The notes under the pieces: generated by a model
The model's input: only the letters and a program-made list of their open reading frames with translations
What the model was told of the DNA's origin: nothing
Database searches by the model: none
Translations under genes and position numbers: made by a program
Shown here: piece after piece, positions 30,582 to 38,090 of the stretch
Numbering within the stretch: the stretch's first letter is position 1
Layout: each line of letters begins with the position of its first letter
Origin: Spirabiliibacterium pneumoniae
GTDB lineage: Bacteria; Pseudomonadota; Gammaproteobacteria; Enterobacterales; Pasteurellaceae
Direction of reading: 5' to 3'
DNA length: 64,000 bases
NCBI RefSeq assembly: GCF_014884995.1
Contig: NZ_JABMII010000004.1
Coordinates: 1 to 64,000, forward strand

Positions 30582-31240
30582 TGTTGTTCTACAAAATGAC
30601 AGGTAAAAAATTTTCGCTGGAAATTCACCAATTCGATGATGACCGCTTTATGGGCATGATTTTCATCGAGGGCAAAAAGGTGAAACAAACCATTGAATAC
30701 CGCTCAGCGGAACACGCCCGCATTGGGTTAAATAGCGCGGTCAGAAAGTTCAACCGCGACAATCCGATTTATCAAGTTTCACTGATTGAGAAATCAGAGT
30801 TGGATCGACGAAAAAGCCAACGGTTAAACCGACAAGCCCCTGACAACGCGCCTCTGGCTATGACGGAAGACACCGTTGTCGGAGATACCTTTAGACCGCT
30901 CGAAAAAGAGAAATCAACAGTCTACAGCGAAAAAATTAAAGCGTTACAGGCACAACTCAAAGAGAACAATACTATGAGCCAGTCCGCACCTATCAAACCC
31001 AGTAAACACGCACCTTTAAGCAATATTTCGGACGATCAGACCGCACTTACCAACAAGCCCAAAAGACAAGCACGCAAACCTTTCACGCCTTACGGCTTGA
31101 ATGGGTACTTAGTCGATAAAAACGGCAAAGTGCGGTTGATGTTAGATCGAAAAGCGACCGCCAAAACCATCACCCTTGAGCCTGAAATGTTTTCAATGCT
31201 GGCGGATATGGTTAAGGCTACTCAGTCACAGCAGAGTTAG
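30578..31240 (+). CDS. Phage protein, unknown
   Basis: A 220-residue protein from the ATG at 30578, coupled to the previous stop. The N-terminal 60 residues are strand-rich (FSLEIHQFDDDRFMGMIFIEGKKVKQTIEYRS); the middle is charged and disordered-looking; the C-terminus (YGLNGYLVDKNGKVRLMLDRKATAKTITLEPEMF) may be a small separate domain. No family recognised. Confidence 0.6.
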   Translation: MMLFYKMTGKKFSLEIHQFDDDRFMGMIFIEGKKVKQTIEYRSAEHARIGLNSAVRKFNRDNPIYQVSLIEKSELDRRKSQRLNRQAPDNAPLAMTEDTVVGDTFRPLEKEKSTVYSEKIKALQAQLKENNTMSQSAPIKPSKHAPLSNISDDQTALTNKPKRQARKPFTPYGLNGYLVDKNGKVRLMLDRKATAKTITLEPEMFSMLADMVKATQSQQS

Positions 31241-31242
31241 TT

Positions 31243-31323
31243 ATGAATACCATAATCAGCTCAATCATCCAAATCTTAATCGCTTCATCAATTCTTCTCA
31301 CAATATTCAATTTAATTTCATAA
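31243..31323 (+). CDS. 26-aa hydrophobic peptide
   Basis: MNTIISSIIQILIASSILLTIFNLIS is one membrane helix. The ATG is two bases after the previous stop, and the TAA lies just before the site of the next gene. It could be a small membrane effector; a chance frame is possible. Confidence 0.4.
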   Translation: MNTIISSIIQILIASSILLTIFNLIS

Positions 31324-31332
31324 GGGGGCTTT

Positions 31333-31659
31333 ATGGCCAGCTACTGTTACATATCCAGTCAAATTGCAGACCATGCAGAATATCTCAGCAAGATTGACAG
31401 GATTGATGATCAGATTATTGAAAAGTCCGATGAATTAGTTGAAGAGTATCTCTCGCTTAAAGGCGATTATTTTATCGAGAATGACATTCAGGATATTCCT
31501 GAAAGTGACGATGAAAACATTGAATACCTATACCAAAAACTGGCCTTTGATGACGAATATATCAAGGCAATAAAAAGCCATGACAGTACTAAAGCCAGTG
31601 CAATTAGAAATGACTATGCACAAGAAATCATAAAAGGGGAAATAAAATGGATAATTTAA
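31333..31659 (+). CDS. Acidic phage protein, unknown
   Basis: A 108-residue acidic helical protein behind AAGGGGG. It overlaps the next gene by 13 bases and belongs to the recombination operon. No motif recognised. Confidence 0.6.
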   Translation: MASYCYISSQIADHAEYLSKIDRIDDQIIEKSDELVEEYLSLKGDYFIENDIQDIPESDDENIEYLYQKLAFDDEYIKAIKSHDSTKASAIRNDYAQEIIKGEIKWII

Positions 31660-32558
31660 TTTTAAGTATTGAATCTAAGGTTGTGGCTTGCAACGTTCAA
31701 GACTTTAAAAAGCAAGCTGAGAAATACTTGCTATCGCTCACAAGCGAGTTTGAAACTGATGATGACTTTGCAAATGCAAAGAATGAAATCAAAGAGCTGA
31801 AAGAGCTTGAGTCAAAAACAAAAGAAGCGATTGAAGCGGCTGAAACTGGAAACTCAGATGTGGCGATCTCAATCAACATTGCTAAAGATATTGTTGAACA
31901 ATTCAGGCAAGAAAGACTCAAGCGAGAAAAGATTGTAAAAGAAAAGGAAAAAGAAGTTAAGGAGCGCATTGTTGATCAAGCTTATGCAGATGTGAGTGAG
32001 CTTTATAAAAAGCTTCCTTCATGCAGCACTGTATCACTAGCACTATCACGCACCATTACAACAACGAAGATATTTGAACGGCTTATAGACGCAACAGCTA
32101 GAAAGAAAACAATTAGCGGCCTAGAAGCGGCTATAAACGCTGAAAAGCAAGCAATCATAGCCGACATTACCACTGAGGTTAGCCGCTTAAAAGGAAGGCT
32201 TGAGCAACTACCGATTATCGCTTATCAGCACTTATTCAAAGATGACATTGATTTGATTTGTTCTGATGTTGATCTTGAACCTATCGTTAAAGAAAGGATT
32301 GAGAAAGAACAGGCTTTAATTGAGCAGAAAGCAAAAGAGCTAAACAACGATAAGAAATCAAATGAAGTTGCTGATTCTGAAGTTACCGTTAAACCAAAGA
32401 ATATCAAATTAGAAAGTGATGACAACACTGCTTATCAAATCATCTTCACACTGAACAAAAATGTTAGCTATGAAATGGCAAAGAAAATTGGTATCGAAAT
32501 GAAAAAACTACATTCAGACAGCATAGCTAAATCTACATTAAGAGGAATAAAACAATGA
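31647..32558 (+). CDS. Coiled-coil phage protein upstream of Bet (DUF1351-like)
   Basis: A 303-residue protein with long coiled coils (about 40-115 and 205-240) rich in Lys and Glu. It lies directly before the Bet recombinase gene and overlaps it by four bases. Large helical proteins of the DUF1351 kind occupy this place in many phages; I regard that label as tentative. Confidence 0.6.
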   Translation: MDNLILSIESKVVACNVQDFKKQAEKYLLSLTSEFETDDDFANAKNEIKELKELESKTKEAIEAAETGNSDVAISINIAKDIVEQFRQERLKREKIVKEKEKEVKERIVDQAYADVSELYKKLPSCSTVSLALSRTITTTKIFERLIDATARKKTISGLEAAINAEKQAIIADITTEVSRLKGRLEQLPIIAYQHLFKDDIDLICSDVDLEPIVKERIEKEQALIEQKAKELNNDKKSNEVADSEVTVKPKNIKLESDDNTAYQIIFTLNKNVSYEMAKKIGIEMKKLHSDSIAKSTLRGIKQ

Positions 32559-33433
32559 TCAACCTACCAGCAAATATCTCAACTGAATTGCAGCAAAAAG
32601 GTATTAGTGAATCTACATGGAGCGCACTTAAAAATAGTATTTTTATTGGCGCACGAGATGAAAGCATTATGATGGCGATTGACTATTGCAAGGCAAGAAG
32701 CCTAGATATTCTTAAAAAACCTTGTCATATCGTCCCTATGCCAGCTGGAAGAGATCGAGATGGAAAAGCAATTTATAGAGATACTGTGATGCCTTCAATC
32801 TATGAGCATAGAACAACTGCTTTTAGAACAGGCCAAATGGCTGGCCAAGATGATCCAGTGTTCGGAGATGATATTCAATATCTAGGGCATACTGTGCCTT
32901 CTTGGTGCAAAGTTACTGTGTATAGATTCATTAATGGCCAAAGATGTGCATTTTCACACACTGAGTTTTTTGAAGAAGCTTGCGGTACTAAGTCTGAAAG
33001 AGGGAGAGATGGTAGTTATTCAAAAGTCTTGAACTCAATGTGGAGTAAACGGCCGCGCGGTCAGCTTGCAAAATGTGCAGAAGCTGGCGCATTGAGAAAG
33101 GCATTCCCTGATGAAATTGGTGGAGTGATTTCAATGGAAGAAGTAAACACTGAAGAAGTTACCGATTTCAATAAGCCTGAAGCTCAATCCCAATCAACTG
33201 AATCCACTTCTCAGTTTGAAGATAAGATTGAAATAATCAACAAACTTTTAGAAGAAACTCATTACGATATGAATAAGCTTCTGAAAAAATGCAAAGTTGA
33301 ATCAATCACTGAAATCTCTCCAAAAACGGCTGACTTTATTATCAACACTCTCTCAGCCTATAAAAACAGAATGGCTGAAAATATTGTTGATGTGAAGCCC
33401 GATGAAGATGGTACATATACGGAAGAATTATGA
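32555..33433 (+). CDS. bet: Bet/RecT-family single-strand annealing protein
   Basis: A 292-residue annealing recombinase. The core SIMMAIDYCKARSLDILKKPCHIVPMP ... MPSIYEHRTTAFRTGQMAGQDDPVFG ... RPRGQLAKCAEAGALRKAFPDEIGG is the lambda Bet pattern. It overlaps the exonuclease gene by four bases; together with SSB downstream they form a Red-type recombination set. Confidence 0.93.
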   Translation: MINLPANISTELQQKGISESTWSALKNSIFIGARDESIMMAIDYCKARSLDILKKPCHIVPMPAGRDRDGKAIYRDTVMPSIYEHRTTAFRTGQMAGQDDPVFGDDIQYLGHTVPSWCKVTVYRFINGQRCAFSHTEFFEEACGTKSERGRDGSYSKVLNSMWSKRPRGQLAKCAEAGALRKAFPDEIGGVISMEEVNTEEVTDFNKPEAQSQSTESTSQFEDKIEIINKLLEETHYDMNKLLKKCKVESITEISPKTADFIINTLSAYKNRMAENIVDVKPDEDGTYTEEL

Positions 33434-34041
33434 TTGAAGGATTAATTATTCTTGATTGTGAACAAGGAAGTGATGAATGGCTGGAAGCTAGAAGGGGGAT
33501 TCCAACAGGAACAGGAATTGGCTCAATCGTGAATGGCAACGGTGAAAAGTCAAGCGGCTGGGTCAATTACCTTTCTGAGCTTGTTGAAGAGCATATCAAT
33601 GGAATCAATGTTAAAAGCAAAACTAGCTTCATGGAGCGCGGAACAGAGCTAGAGCCTGAAGCTAGAAGTTATTATGAAATAGTGAATGATTGCGAAGTTA
33701 TTCAAGTTGGTGGGGTTTATCTCAATGACAAAAAGGAATTGATGATAAGCCCTGATGGTCTTATTCCTGAGAAGCGAAAAGGCCTTGAAATAAAATGCCC
33801 TCGATTAAGTACGCATGTTAAGTATTTAATTAATGGCGTTCTACCTAATGAATACAAGATGCAAGTGCAATCAGCTTTATGGGTTACTGGTTATGATACT
33901 TGGGATTTTGTGAGCTACTGCCCTGAGTATAAGAAAGAGCCGTTCTTTCTTATCACAATTGAGCGTGATGAAAAGATTATGAAGGCGCTTGATGAACATA
34001 TACCTAGTTTTTTAAGAATGTTGAAACAATTTAAGGATTAA
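33430..34041 (+). CDS. YqaJ-type exonuclease (lambda Exo-like)
   Basis: A 203-residue PD-(D/E)XK exonuclease. EQGSDEWLEARRGIPTGTGIGSIV opens the YqaJ domain; the catalytic residues are in MISPDGLI (Asp) and KGLEIKCPR (Glu-x-Lys). It works with Bet, resecting double-strand ends. Length is close to lambda Exo (226). Confidence 0.93.
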   Translation: MIEGLIILDCEQGSDEWLEARRGIPTGTGIGSIVNGNGEKSSGWVNYLSELVEEHINGINVKSKTSFMERGTELEPEARSYYEIVNDCEVIQVGGVYLNDKKELMISPDGLIPEKRKGLEIKCPRLSTHVKYLINGVLPNEYKMQVQSALWVTGYDTWDFVSYCPEYKKEPFFLITIERDEKIMKALDEHIPSFLRMLKQFKD

Positions 34042-34044
34042 AAA

Positions 34045-34509
34045 ATGGCTGGAGTAAATAAGGCGATCATCGTCGGCAACTTGGGAAATGATCCTGAAGT
34101 GAGAAGCATGCCTGATGGATTGATTGTTGCAAACATTAGTGTTGCAACATCTGAGGCATGGAAAGATAAAAACACTGGCGAGCATCGTGAAGTGACAGAA
34201 TGGCATAGGATTGTGCTTTATCGTCGCCTTGCTGAGATTGCCAGTGAATACCTGAATAAGGGAAGCAAGGTTTATATCGAAGGCCGCATCAAAACGCGAA
34301 AATGGACTGATCAAAATGGAGTTGAGCGTTATACGACTGAAATCATTGCAGGCAACTTGCAGATGTTAGATAGCAAAAATAACGCACAATCTGATACAAA
34401 CAACAGAAGCACGAATGAAAACAAGCCAAGCGCACAATCAAAAAGAGAGAATGTGCAAAATAAACAAGATGATTTTGATCCGTTCGCTGATGACCCGATA
34501 CCGTTCTAG
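34045..34509 (+). CDS. ssb: Phage single-stranded DNA-binding protein
   Basis: A 154-residue SSB with the OB fold start [20 protein letters not shown], the conserved [29 protein letters not shown], and an acidic tip ending in DDPIPF. The tip should bind host replication and repair proteins. It lies three bases after the exonuclease gene. Confidence 0.95.
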   Translation: MAGVNKAIIVGNLGNDPEVRSMPDGLIVANISVATSEAWKDKNTGEHREVTEWHRIVLYRRLAEIASEYLNKGSKVYIEGRIKTRKWTDQNGVERYTTEIIAGNLQMLDSKNNAQSDTNNRSTNENKPSAQSKRENVQNKQDDFDPFADDPIPF

Positions 34510-34536
34510 GCAAAATTGCGTAACCGTTGTTTAACC

Positions 34537-34562
34537 AAAAGCCCATATTAGTGGGCTTTTTA
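34537..34562 (+). terminator. Terminator after ssb
   Basis: AAAAGCCCA and TGGGCTTTTT flank a short loop. It closes the bet-exo-ssb transcript. The following 140 bases hold no gene; they contain CCGTTCTA again, perhaps a remnant of a duplicated ssb end. Confidence 0.85.
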
Positions 34563-34697
34563 ATGGAAGTAAATCCCAATCAGGTGCCCGACGGCGAAAC
34601 TCTTATGGATAAAGGCTTCTAGCGTTTTTTATAGTGCAAAAAGTGCGTTCGGTGCCCCTATTGTAAAACCGTTCTAAATTAAAAGCGTAAGAAAAAT

Positions 34698-34724
34698 AAA
34701 GCTCACTTAGGTGGGCTTTTTCTT
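34698..34724 (+). terminator. Second terminator before MazG-like gene
   Basis: AAAGCTCAC-TTAG-GTGGGCTTT with a T-run. With the hairpin at 34537 it makes a doubled stop upstream of the next gene. Confidence 0.75.
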
Positions 34725-34775
34725 TTGGCTTAATGTAAAATCCGAATTAAACAATCATCACAGAAGGAATAAGCA

Positions 34776-35207
34776 ATGACAGACATCACCCCTATTTCAG
34801 ACTGGTTTAAAAAGGCTGTGCCAAATCCCACCCAACGAAACACTAAAGTGCAGATAGGCTGCCATTTTGAAGAGGTCGTGGAAATGTTTACTGCTTTAGG
34901 CTGCGAGGCACCTAAAGAGTTAGTCGAAGCGTCAAACGCCTTTAAAGAGATGGACGACCTATATGCCGCAAAATTTAACACCACAATAGACCGTAAAGAG
35001 CTTTTGGACTCTCTATGCGACCAAATCGTCACCGCTGTTGGCGTTGCTTATATGCTAGGCATGGATATTCAAGGTGCGCTAGATGAAGTAAATGCCTCAA
35101 ACTGGAGTAAGTTTGAAAATGGTGAGCCAGTCTTTTTAGAAAACGGCAAGATTGGGAAAGGCAAAGACTACTTTAAGCCAAAACTAAACAAGTTTATTGG
35201 TAAGTAG
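34776..35207 (+). CDS. MazG-like nucleotide pyrophosphohydrolase
   Basis: A 143-residue phage protein. The helical core with HFEEVVEMFTALG and DSLCDQIVTAVGVAYMLGMDIQGALDEVNASNWSKF carries the EExxE and ExxD-type metal sites of all-alpha NTP pyrophosphohydrolases; GKIGKGKDYFKPKL is a common tail. Such enzymes may clear aberrant nucleotides or alarmones during infection. Confidence 0.75.
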   Translation: MTDITPISDWFKKAVPNPTQRNTKVQIGCHFEEVVEMFTALGCEAPKELVEASNAFKEMDDLYAAKFNTTIDRKELLDSLCDQIVTAVGVAYMLGMDIQGALDEVNASNWSKFENGEPVFLENGKIGKGKDYFKPKLNKFIGK

Positions 35208-35246
35208 TTAACGACGATTTACAACAGACCGCCTTAATAACACACA

Positions 35247-35274
35247 TTGACACAACCACATTTTGTATTACTAT
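35247..35274 (+). promoter_or_regulatory. Promoter of Phd/Doc-like remnant
   Basis: TTGACA (35247-35252), 16 bases, TACTAT (35269-35274). The surrounding ACATTGACACAACC closely matches the start of the promoter at 35647. It drives the antitoxin gene starting at 35303. Confidence 0.65.
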
Positions 35275-35302
35275 ATTCTCAAACCTCGTGAGGATAATTT
35301 AA

Positions 35303-35431
35303 ATGAAACAAAATAATCAACCAATCAAAATCGAACTGAAAGGCGAAGCAGGCAAGCGGGTTATTCTCACCGCTGCAAAGCGCGTCATGAAGACGCATAA
35401 GAAAGAAATCCAAGCGCTGGCGCACAAATGA
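35303..35431 (+). CDS. Small antitoxin-like protein (Doc partner)
   Basis: A 42-residue protein with IELKGEAGKRVILTAAKRVMKTHKKEIQALAHK. It precedes a Doc-family fragment and its TGA abuts the fragment's TTG. Short antitoxins of this type accompany Doc toxins in Pasteurellaceae, to my recollection. AGGA lies upstream of the start. Confidence 0.6.
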   Translation: MKQNNQPIKIELKGEAGKRVILTAAKRVMKTHKKEIQALAHK

Positions 35432-35650
35432 TTGCCTGCGCTTTATGCTGTTGCCATTGCAAAAGCTCACGCATTCCCTGATGGCAACAAGCGCACCGCA
35501 CTTGTCACAATGCTAACCTATCTTGACTTGCAAGGAATTGAGATTCCGCCTGATCATGGATTAGATGATGCCATGGTCAACATAGCCAGTGGAGACTGGG
35601 ATTTTTCTCAGCTGTCATCTTATCTGCAACGGATTACGTCAGCACATTGA
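35432..35650 (+). pseudogene. doc: Doc toxin, N-terminal part missing
   Basis: The 72-residue frame retains the Doc/Fic catalytic motif HAFPDGNKRTA and the C-terminal helices, but the first 50 or so residues expected from Doc (about 125 residues) are absent. It begins with TTG right after the antitoxin stop. I interpret it as an internal deletion that removed the toxin N-terminus, leaving the antitoxin intact. Its TGA overlaps the -35 box of the next promoter. Confidence 0.7.
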
Positions 35651-35743
35651 CACCACCCCCAATTTATACTACTATCCGCCTTAAGGTCTCAAAACCTAAC
35701 ACGAAGGCGGTAGTAATCAGATCGCCAACAGGCGATTTTTTTA
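35647..35743 (+). ncRNA. Promoter and structured leader RNA ending in a terminator
   Basis: TTGACA (35647-35652), 17 C-rich bases, TACTAT (35670-35675). The RNA then forms CCGCCTT...AAGGCGG (35677-35710) around an inner AGGT/ACCT pair, and stops at ATCGCC-AAC-AGGCGAT with seven T (35721-35743). The layout equals that of the leader at 28999-29113. Confidence 0.65.
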
Positions 35744-35748
35744 TGTCC

Positions 35749-35846
35749 GTAATCCTGACTATGTCGGGAGGGCGAGGAATACAATACCCGAAAGGGGAAT
35801 AACTCCAGCCCTTGCCTTTGTGTGGGCTTTTGAGCCTCCCGACGCC
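35749..35846 (+). ncRNA. C4-like structured RNA before second antirepressor
   Basis: GTAATCCT (35749-35756) is complementary to AGGATTAC (35885-35892), the ribosome-site region of the second antirepressor. Next, GTCGGGAGG and CCTCCCGAC pair over about 70 bases and enclose ACCCGAAAGGGG and AGCCC/GGGCT hairpins. The plan resembles the C4 RNA at 29190, but the sequences differ, so the two would not cross-regulate through these boxes. Confidence 0.5.
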
Positions 35847-35895
35847 ATTCTCAAAAGTGGCTTGTTTTAAACAAATAGACACAAAGGATTACATT

Positions 35896-36792
35896 ATGAC
35901 TAATCAAGTTCAAACATTTAACTTCAAATCTAACATCGTCCGCGCTGAATTAATTAATAGTGAACCGCACTTTTGTCTTGCCGATGTGTGTGCTGTCATG
36001 GATATTAAAAACTCGCGTGATGTGGCTTATAGATACCTTGATAAAAAGGGTGTCGTTACTGCCGACACCCTTACAAACGGAGGTAAACAAGAGCTTACCT
36101 TCATCAACGAACCGAACCTTTACCGCATCATCTTCAAATCACGCAAAGCCGAAGCGGTAGAATTTCAAAACTGGGTATTCGATGAAGTGTTGCCGCAAAT
36201 TCGCAAAACAGGCAAATACGAAAAAGCCGAAATCAGCAAGCCACAAAAACTGTCCGCCGAACATCAACAGTTCATCAAAGACTTTGTGAAAAACCGCACT
36301 TTGCAGTTACCAAAAGACAAACAAGCCAAAGGTGCGATTGTGCAATGGTCAGCGTTAAAAACCCATTTTGGCAAAACCTACAAAGAAATTGATGACGCAC
36401 AATTTGTTGAAGCCGTCGGCTTGCTGGCAAGATTGCCACTTGAAGGTGAACTGCTAGACGGCACAACCGCACTTTTGCCTAAAAACGACTTCCGCACCAG
36501 CTGGAATGACGACGAACTGAAAAACCTTGCCTCATTTTGGTGCGCCACCTATGAAATGCACGATACACTAAGACGGCTTGAGCCAATCCTTAATATGCTA
36601 GGTTCAACATTCCACCCGAGAGTGTTCAGCCAAGTGCATGAATACAAATCTCTCATACGCTCTGTTCATAGCCGATTAGTGCGTGACATCGACCACTTGC
36701 AATATGCCGATCCGCACGATAGACACTGGCAATATTGCTTAGAAACCATCAATCGCTTTAATCAACCAAAAGTAAAGCGACTATCTTACTAA
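35896..36792 (+). CDS. Antirepressor with BRO-N-type N-terminal domain
   Basis: A 298-residue protein from the ATG at 35896, with AAAGGA upstream. Residues 1-110 form a BRO-N domain (IVRAELINSEPHFCLADVCAVMDIKN ... LYRIIFKSRKAEAVEFQNWVFDEVLPQIRKTG). Residues 116-298 are nearly identical to the protein at 29320. The two antirepressors have equal length and junction point, so the N-terminal domains were exchanged over a fixed C-terminal part. Confidence 0.85.
   Translation: MTNQVQTFNFKSNIVRAELINSEPHFCLADVCAVMDIKNSRDVAYRYLDKKGVVTADTLTNGGKQELTFINEPNLYRIIFKSRKAEAVEFQNWVFDEVLPQIRKTGKYEKAEISKPQKLSAEHQQFIKDFVKNRTLQLPKDKQAKGAIVQWSALKTHFGKTYKEIDDAQFVEAVGLLARLPLEGELLDGTTALLPKNDFRTSWNDDELKNLASFWCATYEMHDTLRRLEPILNMLGSTFHPRVFSQVHEYKSLIRSVHSRLVRDIDHLQYADPHDRHWQYCLETINRFNQPKVKRLSY
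36241..36792 (+). repeat. 552-bp direct repeat with 29665-30216
   Basis: The 3' halves of the two antirepressor genes align without gaps at a constant offset of 6576 bases (29665-30216 and 36241-36792) and differ at scattered positions. Crossing over between them would delete the bet-exo-ssb block and leave one fused antirepressor. Confidence 0.9.
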
Positions 36793-36799
36793 CCACCAG

Positions 36800-36819
36800 C
36801 CGCCTACGGGCGGTTTTTA
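36800..36819 (+). terminator. Terminator after second antirepressor
   Basis: CCGCC-TACG-GGCGG followed by T5, eight bases after the stop codon. Confidence 0.8.
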
Positions 36820-36938
36820 TTGCACCGCACTTTGCATTATACACCGTCAGTATAATTATATTTTGCGTGGCTAAAAATGTATAAAACACGACGCATTAAT
36901 TTATACGGGCTTATACCCCCTTATATCTTCTTATCCCC

Positions 36939-36960
36939 GCCACCGAAAGGTGGCTTTTTT
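36939..36960 (+). terminator. Terminator just before methyltransferase-like gene
   Basis: GCCACC-GAAA-GGTGGC followed by six T, twelve bases before the next start codon. Expression of the following genes requires read-through or antitermination. Confidence 0.75.
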
Positions 36961-36972
36961 ATTGGAGCAAAT

Positions 36973-37521
36973 ATGACAAAACTCATCAAATCAAAAGCTA
37001 GAGTAAAACAATATGGCGAGGTATTCACGCCAAGTCATATTGTGAGCAATATGATGAACCGCCTACCAAGTGAAGCCTATGACTTAAACAAACGCTGGCT
37101 TGAGCCTACTGTGGGTGAGGGCGTGTTTCTCACTTTTCTTTTAGCGCACCGCCTTGAAAATATCGAAGATGAATATGAAAAACGGGATTACTTTGCCGCT
37201 ATATTTGACGCGCTGTCATCTATGTATGGCATTGATATTCAGCGCGATAACGTCGTCATTACTCGCTCAAGACTAAGAAAAATGGTTGAAGATTTTCTCA
37301 AAGCACGCGAATGGCGCTTTTCAAGTAGTGAATGGCAATACATCGACAAGGTGTTAGAGAACAACATCATCTGTGGCGACACGCTCAAAGGCGACTTCCC
37401 TATCTCATTTTTTCAGCGTGATAACGACATAGTTACGCAGGCAATGTTTCTGTATTCCGACTTAATGAATAGCACTAGCGAACCAAAGCTTGTTGTTAAA
37501 TTCCATTTGGAGATTTTTTAG
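36973..37521 (+). CDS. Partial N6-DNA-methylase-like protein
   Basis: A 182-residue protein from the ATG at 36973, with GGAGC upstream. The opening KQYGEVFTPSHIVSNMMN and WLEPTVGEGVFLTFLL (SAM motif I) match Type I/IIG-like N6-adenine methylases, and IICGDTLKGDF follows. The catalytic NPPY motif expected next is absent, and the protein ends after a short unrelated tail. It may be a shortened, inactive or regulatory relative. Confidence 0.65.
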   Translation: MTKLIKSKARVKQYGEVFTPSHIVSNMMNRLPSEAYDLNKRWLEPTVGEGVFLTFLLAHRLENIEDEYEKRDYFAAIFDALSSMYGIDIQRDNVVITRSRLRKMVEDFLKAREWRFSSSEWQYIDKVLENNIICGDTLKGDFPISFFQRDNDIVTQAMFLYSDLMNSTSEPKLVVKFHLEIF

Positions 37522-37833
37522 ATGAACATTAACGACACATTAAACGAACGCGCAGAAACCCACGGTGATTTCACCGTCGGCGCAACCACCTTTAACACAA
37601 TCATGCGTGAGATTAACAAATCCACCACGCTCGACAGTGTGCAATACTACGCCGCCACAATGATGGCCGCTAAACTGGTGCGCATCATTCACGGCAACGC
37701 TAACGAGATCGATCACTGGCGCGATATTGTCGGTTATGCCACGTTAGGCGGACGGCTTGCACTGGCGGACGAACAAGAGATTGCTCAACCAGTAGAGCCT
37801 TATATTGCAATCAAAACAGGCGGTACAGTATGA
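37522..37833 (+). CDS. DUF6378-like phage protein
   Basis: A 103-residue protein. RAETHGDFTVGATTFNTIMREI and MMAAKLVRIIHGNANEIDHWRDIVGYATLGGR are the pattern of a common phage family (DUF6378-like). Starts immediately after the previous stop. Function unknown. Confidence 0.65.
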   Translation: MNINDTLNERAETHGDFTVGATTFNTIMREINKSTTLDSVQYYAATMMAAKLVRIIHGNANEIDHWRDIVGYATLGGRLALADEQEIAQPVEPYIAIKTGGTV

Positions 37834-38090
37834 GCAAAAACCGACTTATTGATGCCAACGACCATCTCTTTACTGCGCTTGAGCGACTGAATAATGAAGA
37901 TCTTGATGCGCAACAGATGGAAGAAGAAGTCAGGCGAGCAAGTGCTATCGCAGGTATTTGTGACCGCGTTGTGGCGGTGAATAAATTAATGCTTGAGAGT
38001 GAGATAGTCAAGACCGAAAGACTGATGCCAACCCAAGTTCTACCACCAACCTTTGACAATCAACCAAAAGCACTAGGAGTGAAGAAATGA
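37830..38090 (+). CDS. Small phage protein, unknown
   Basis: An 86-residue helical protein coupled by four-base overlaps to genes on both sides. NRLIDANDHLFTALERLNNEDLDAQQMEEEVRRASAIAGICDRVVAVNKLML resembles short Mu- and lambda-like early proteins that I cannot name. Confidence 0.6.
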   Translation: MSKNRLIDANDHLFTALERLNNEDLDAQQMEEEVRRASAIAGICDRVVAVNKLMLESEIVKTERLMPTQVLPPTFDNQPKALGVKK

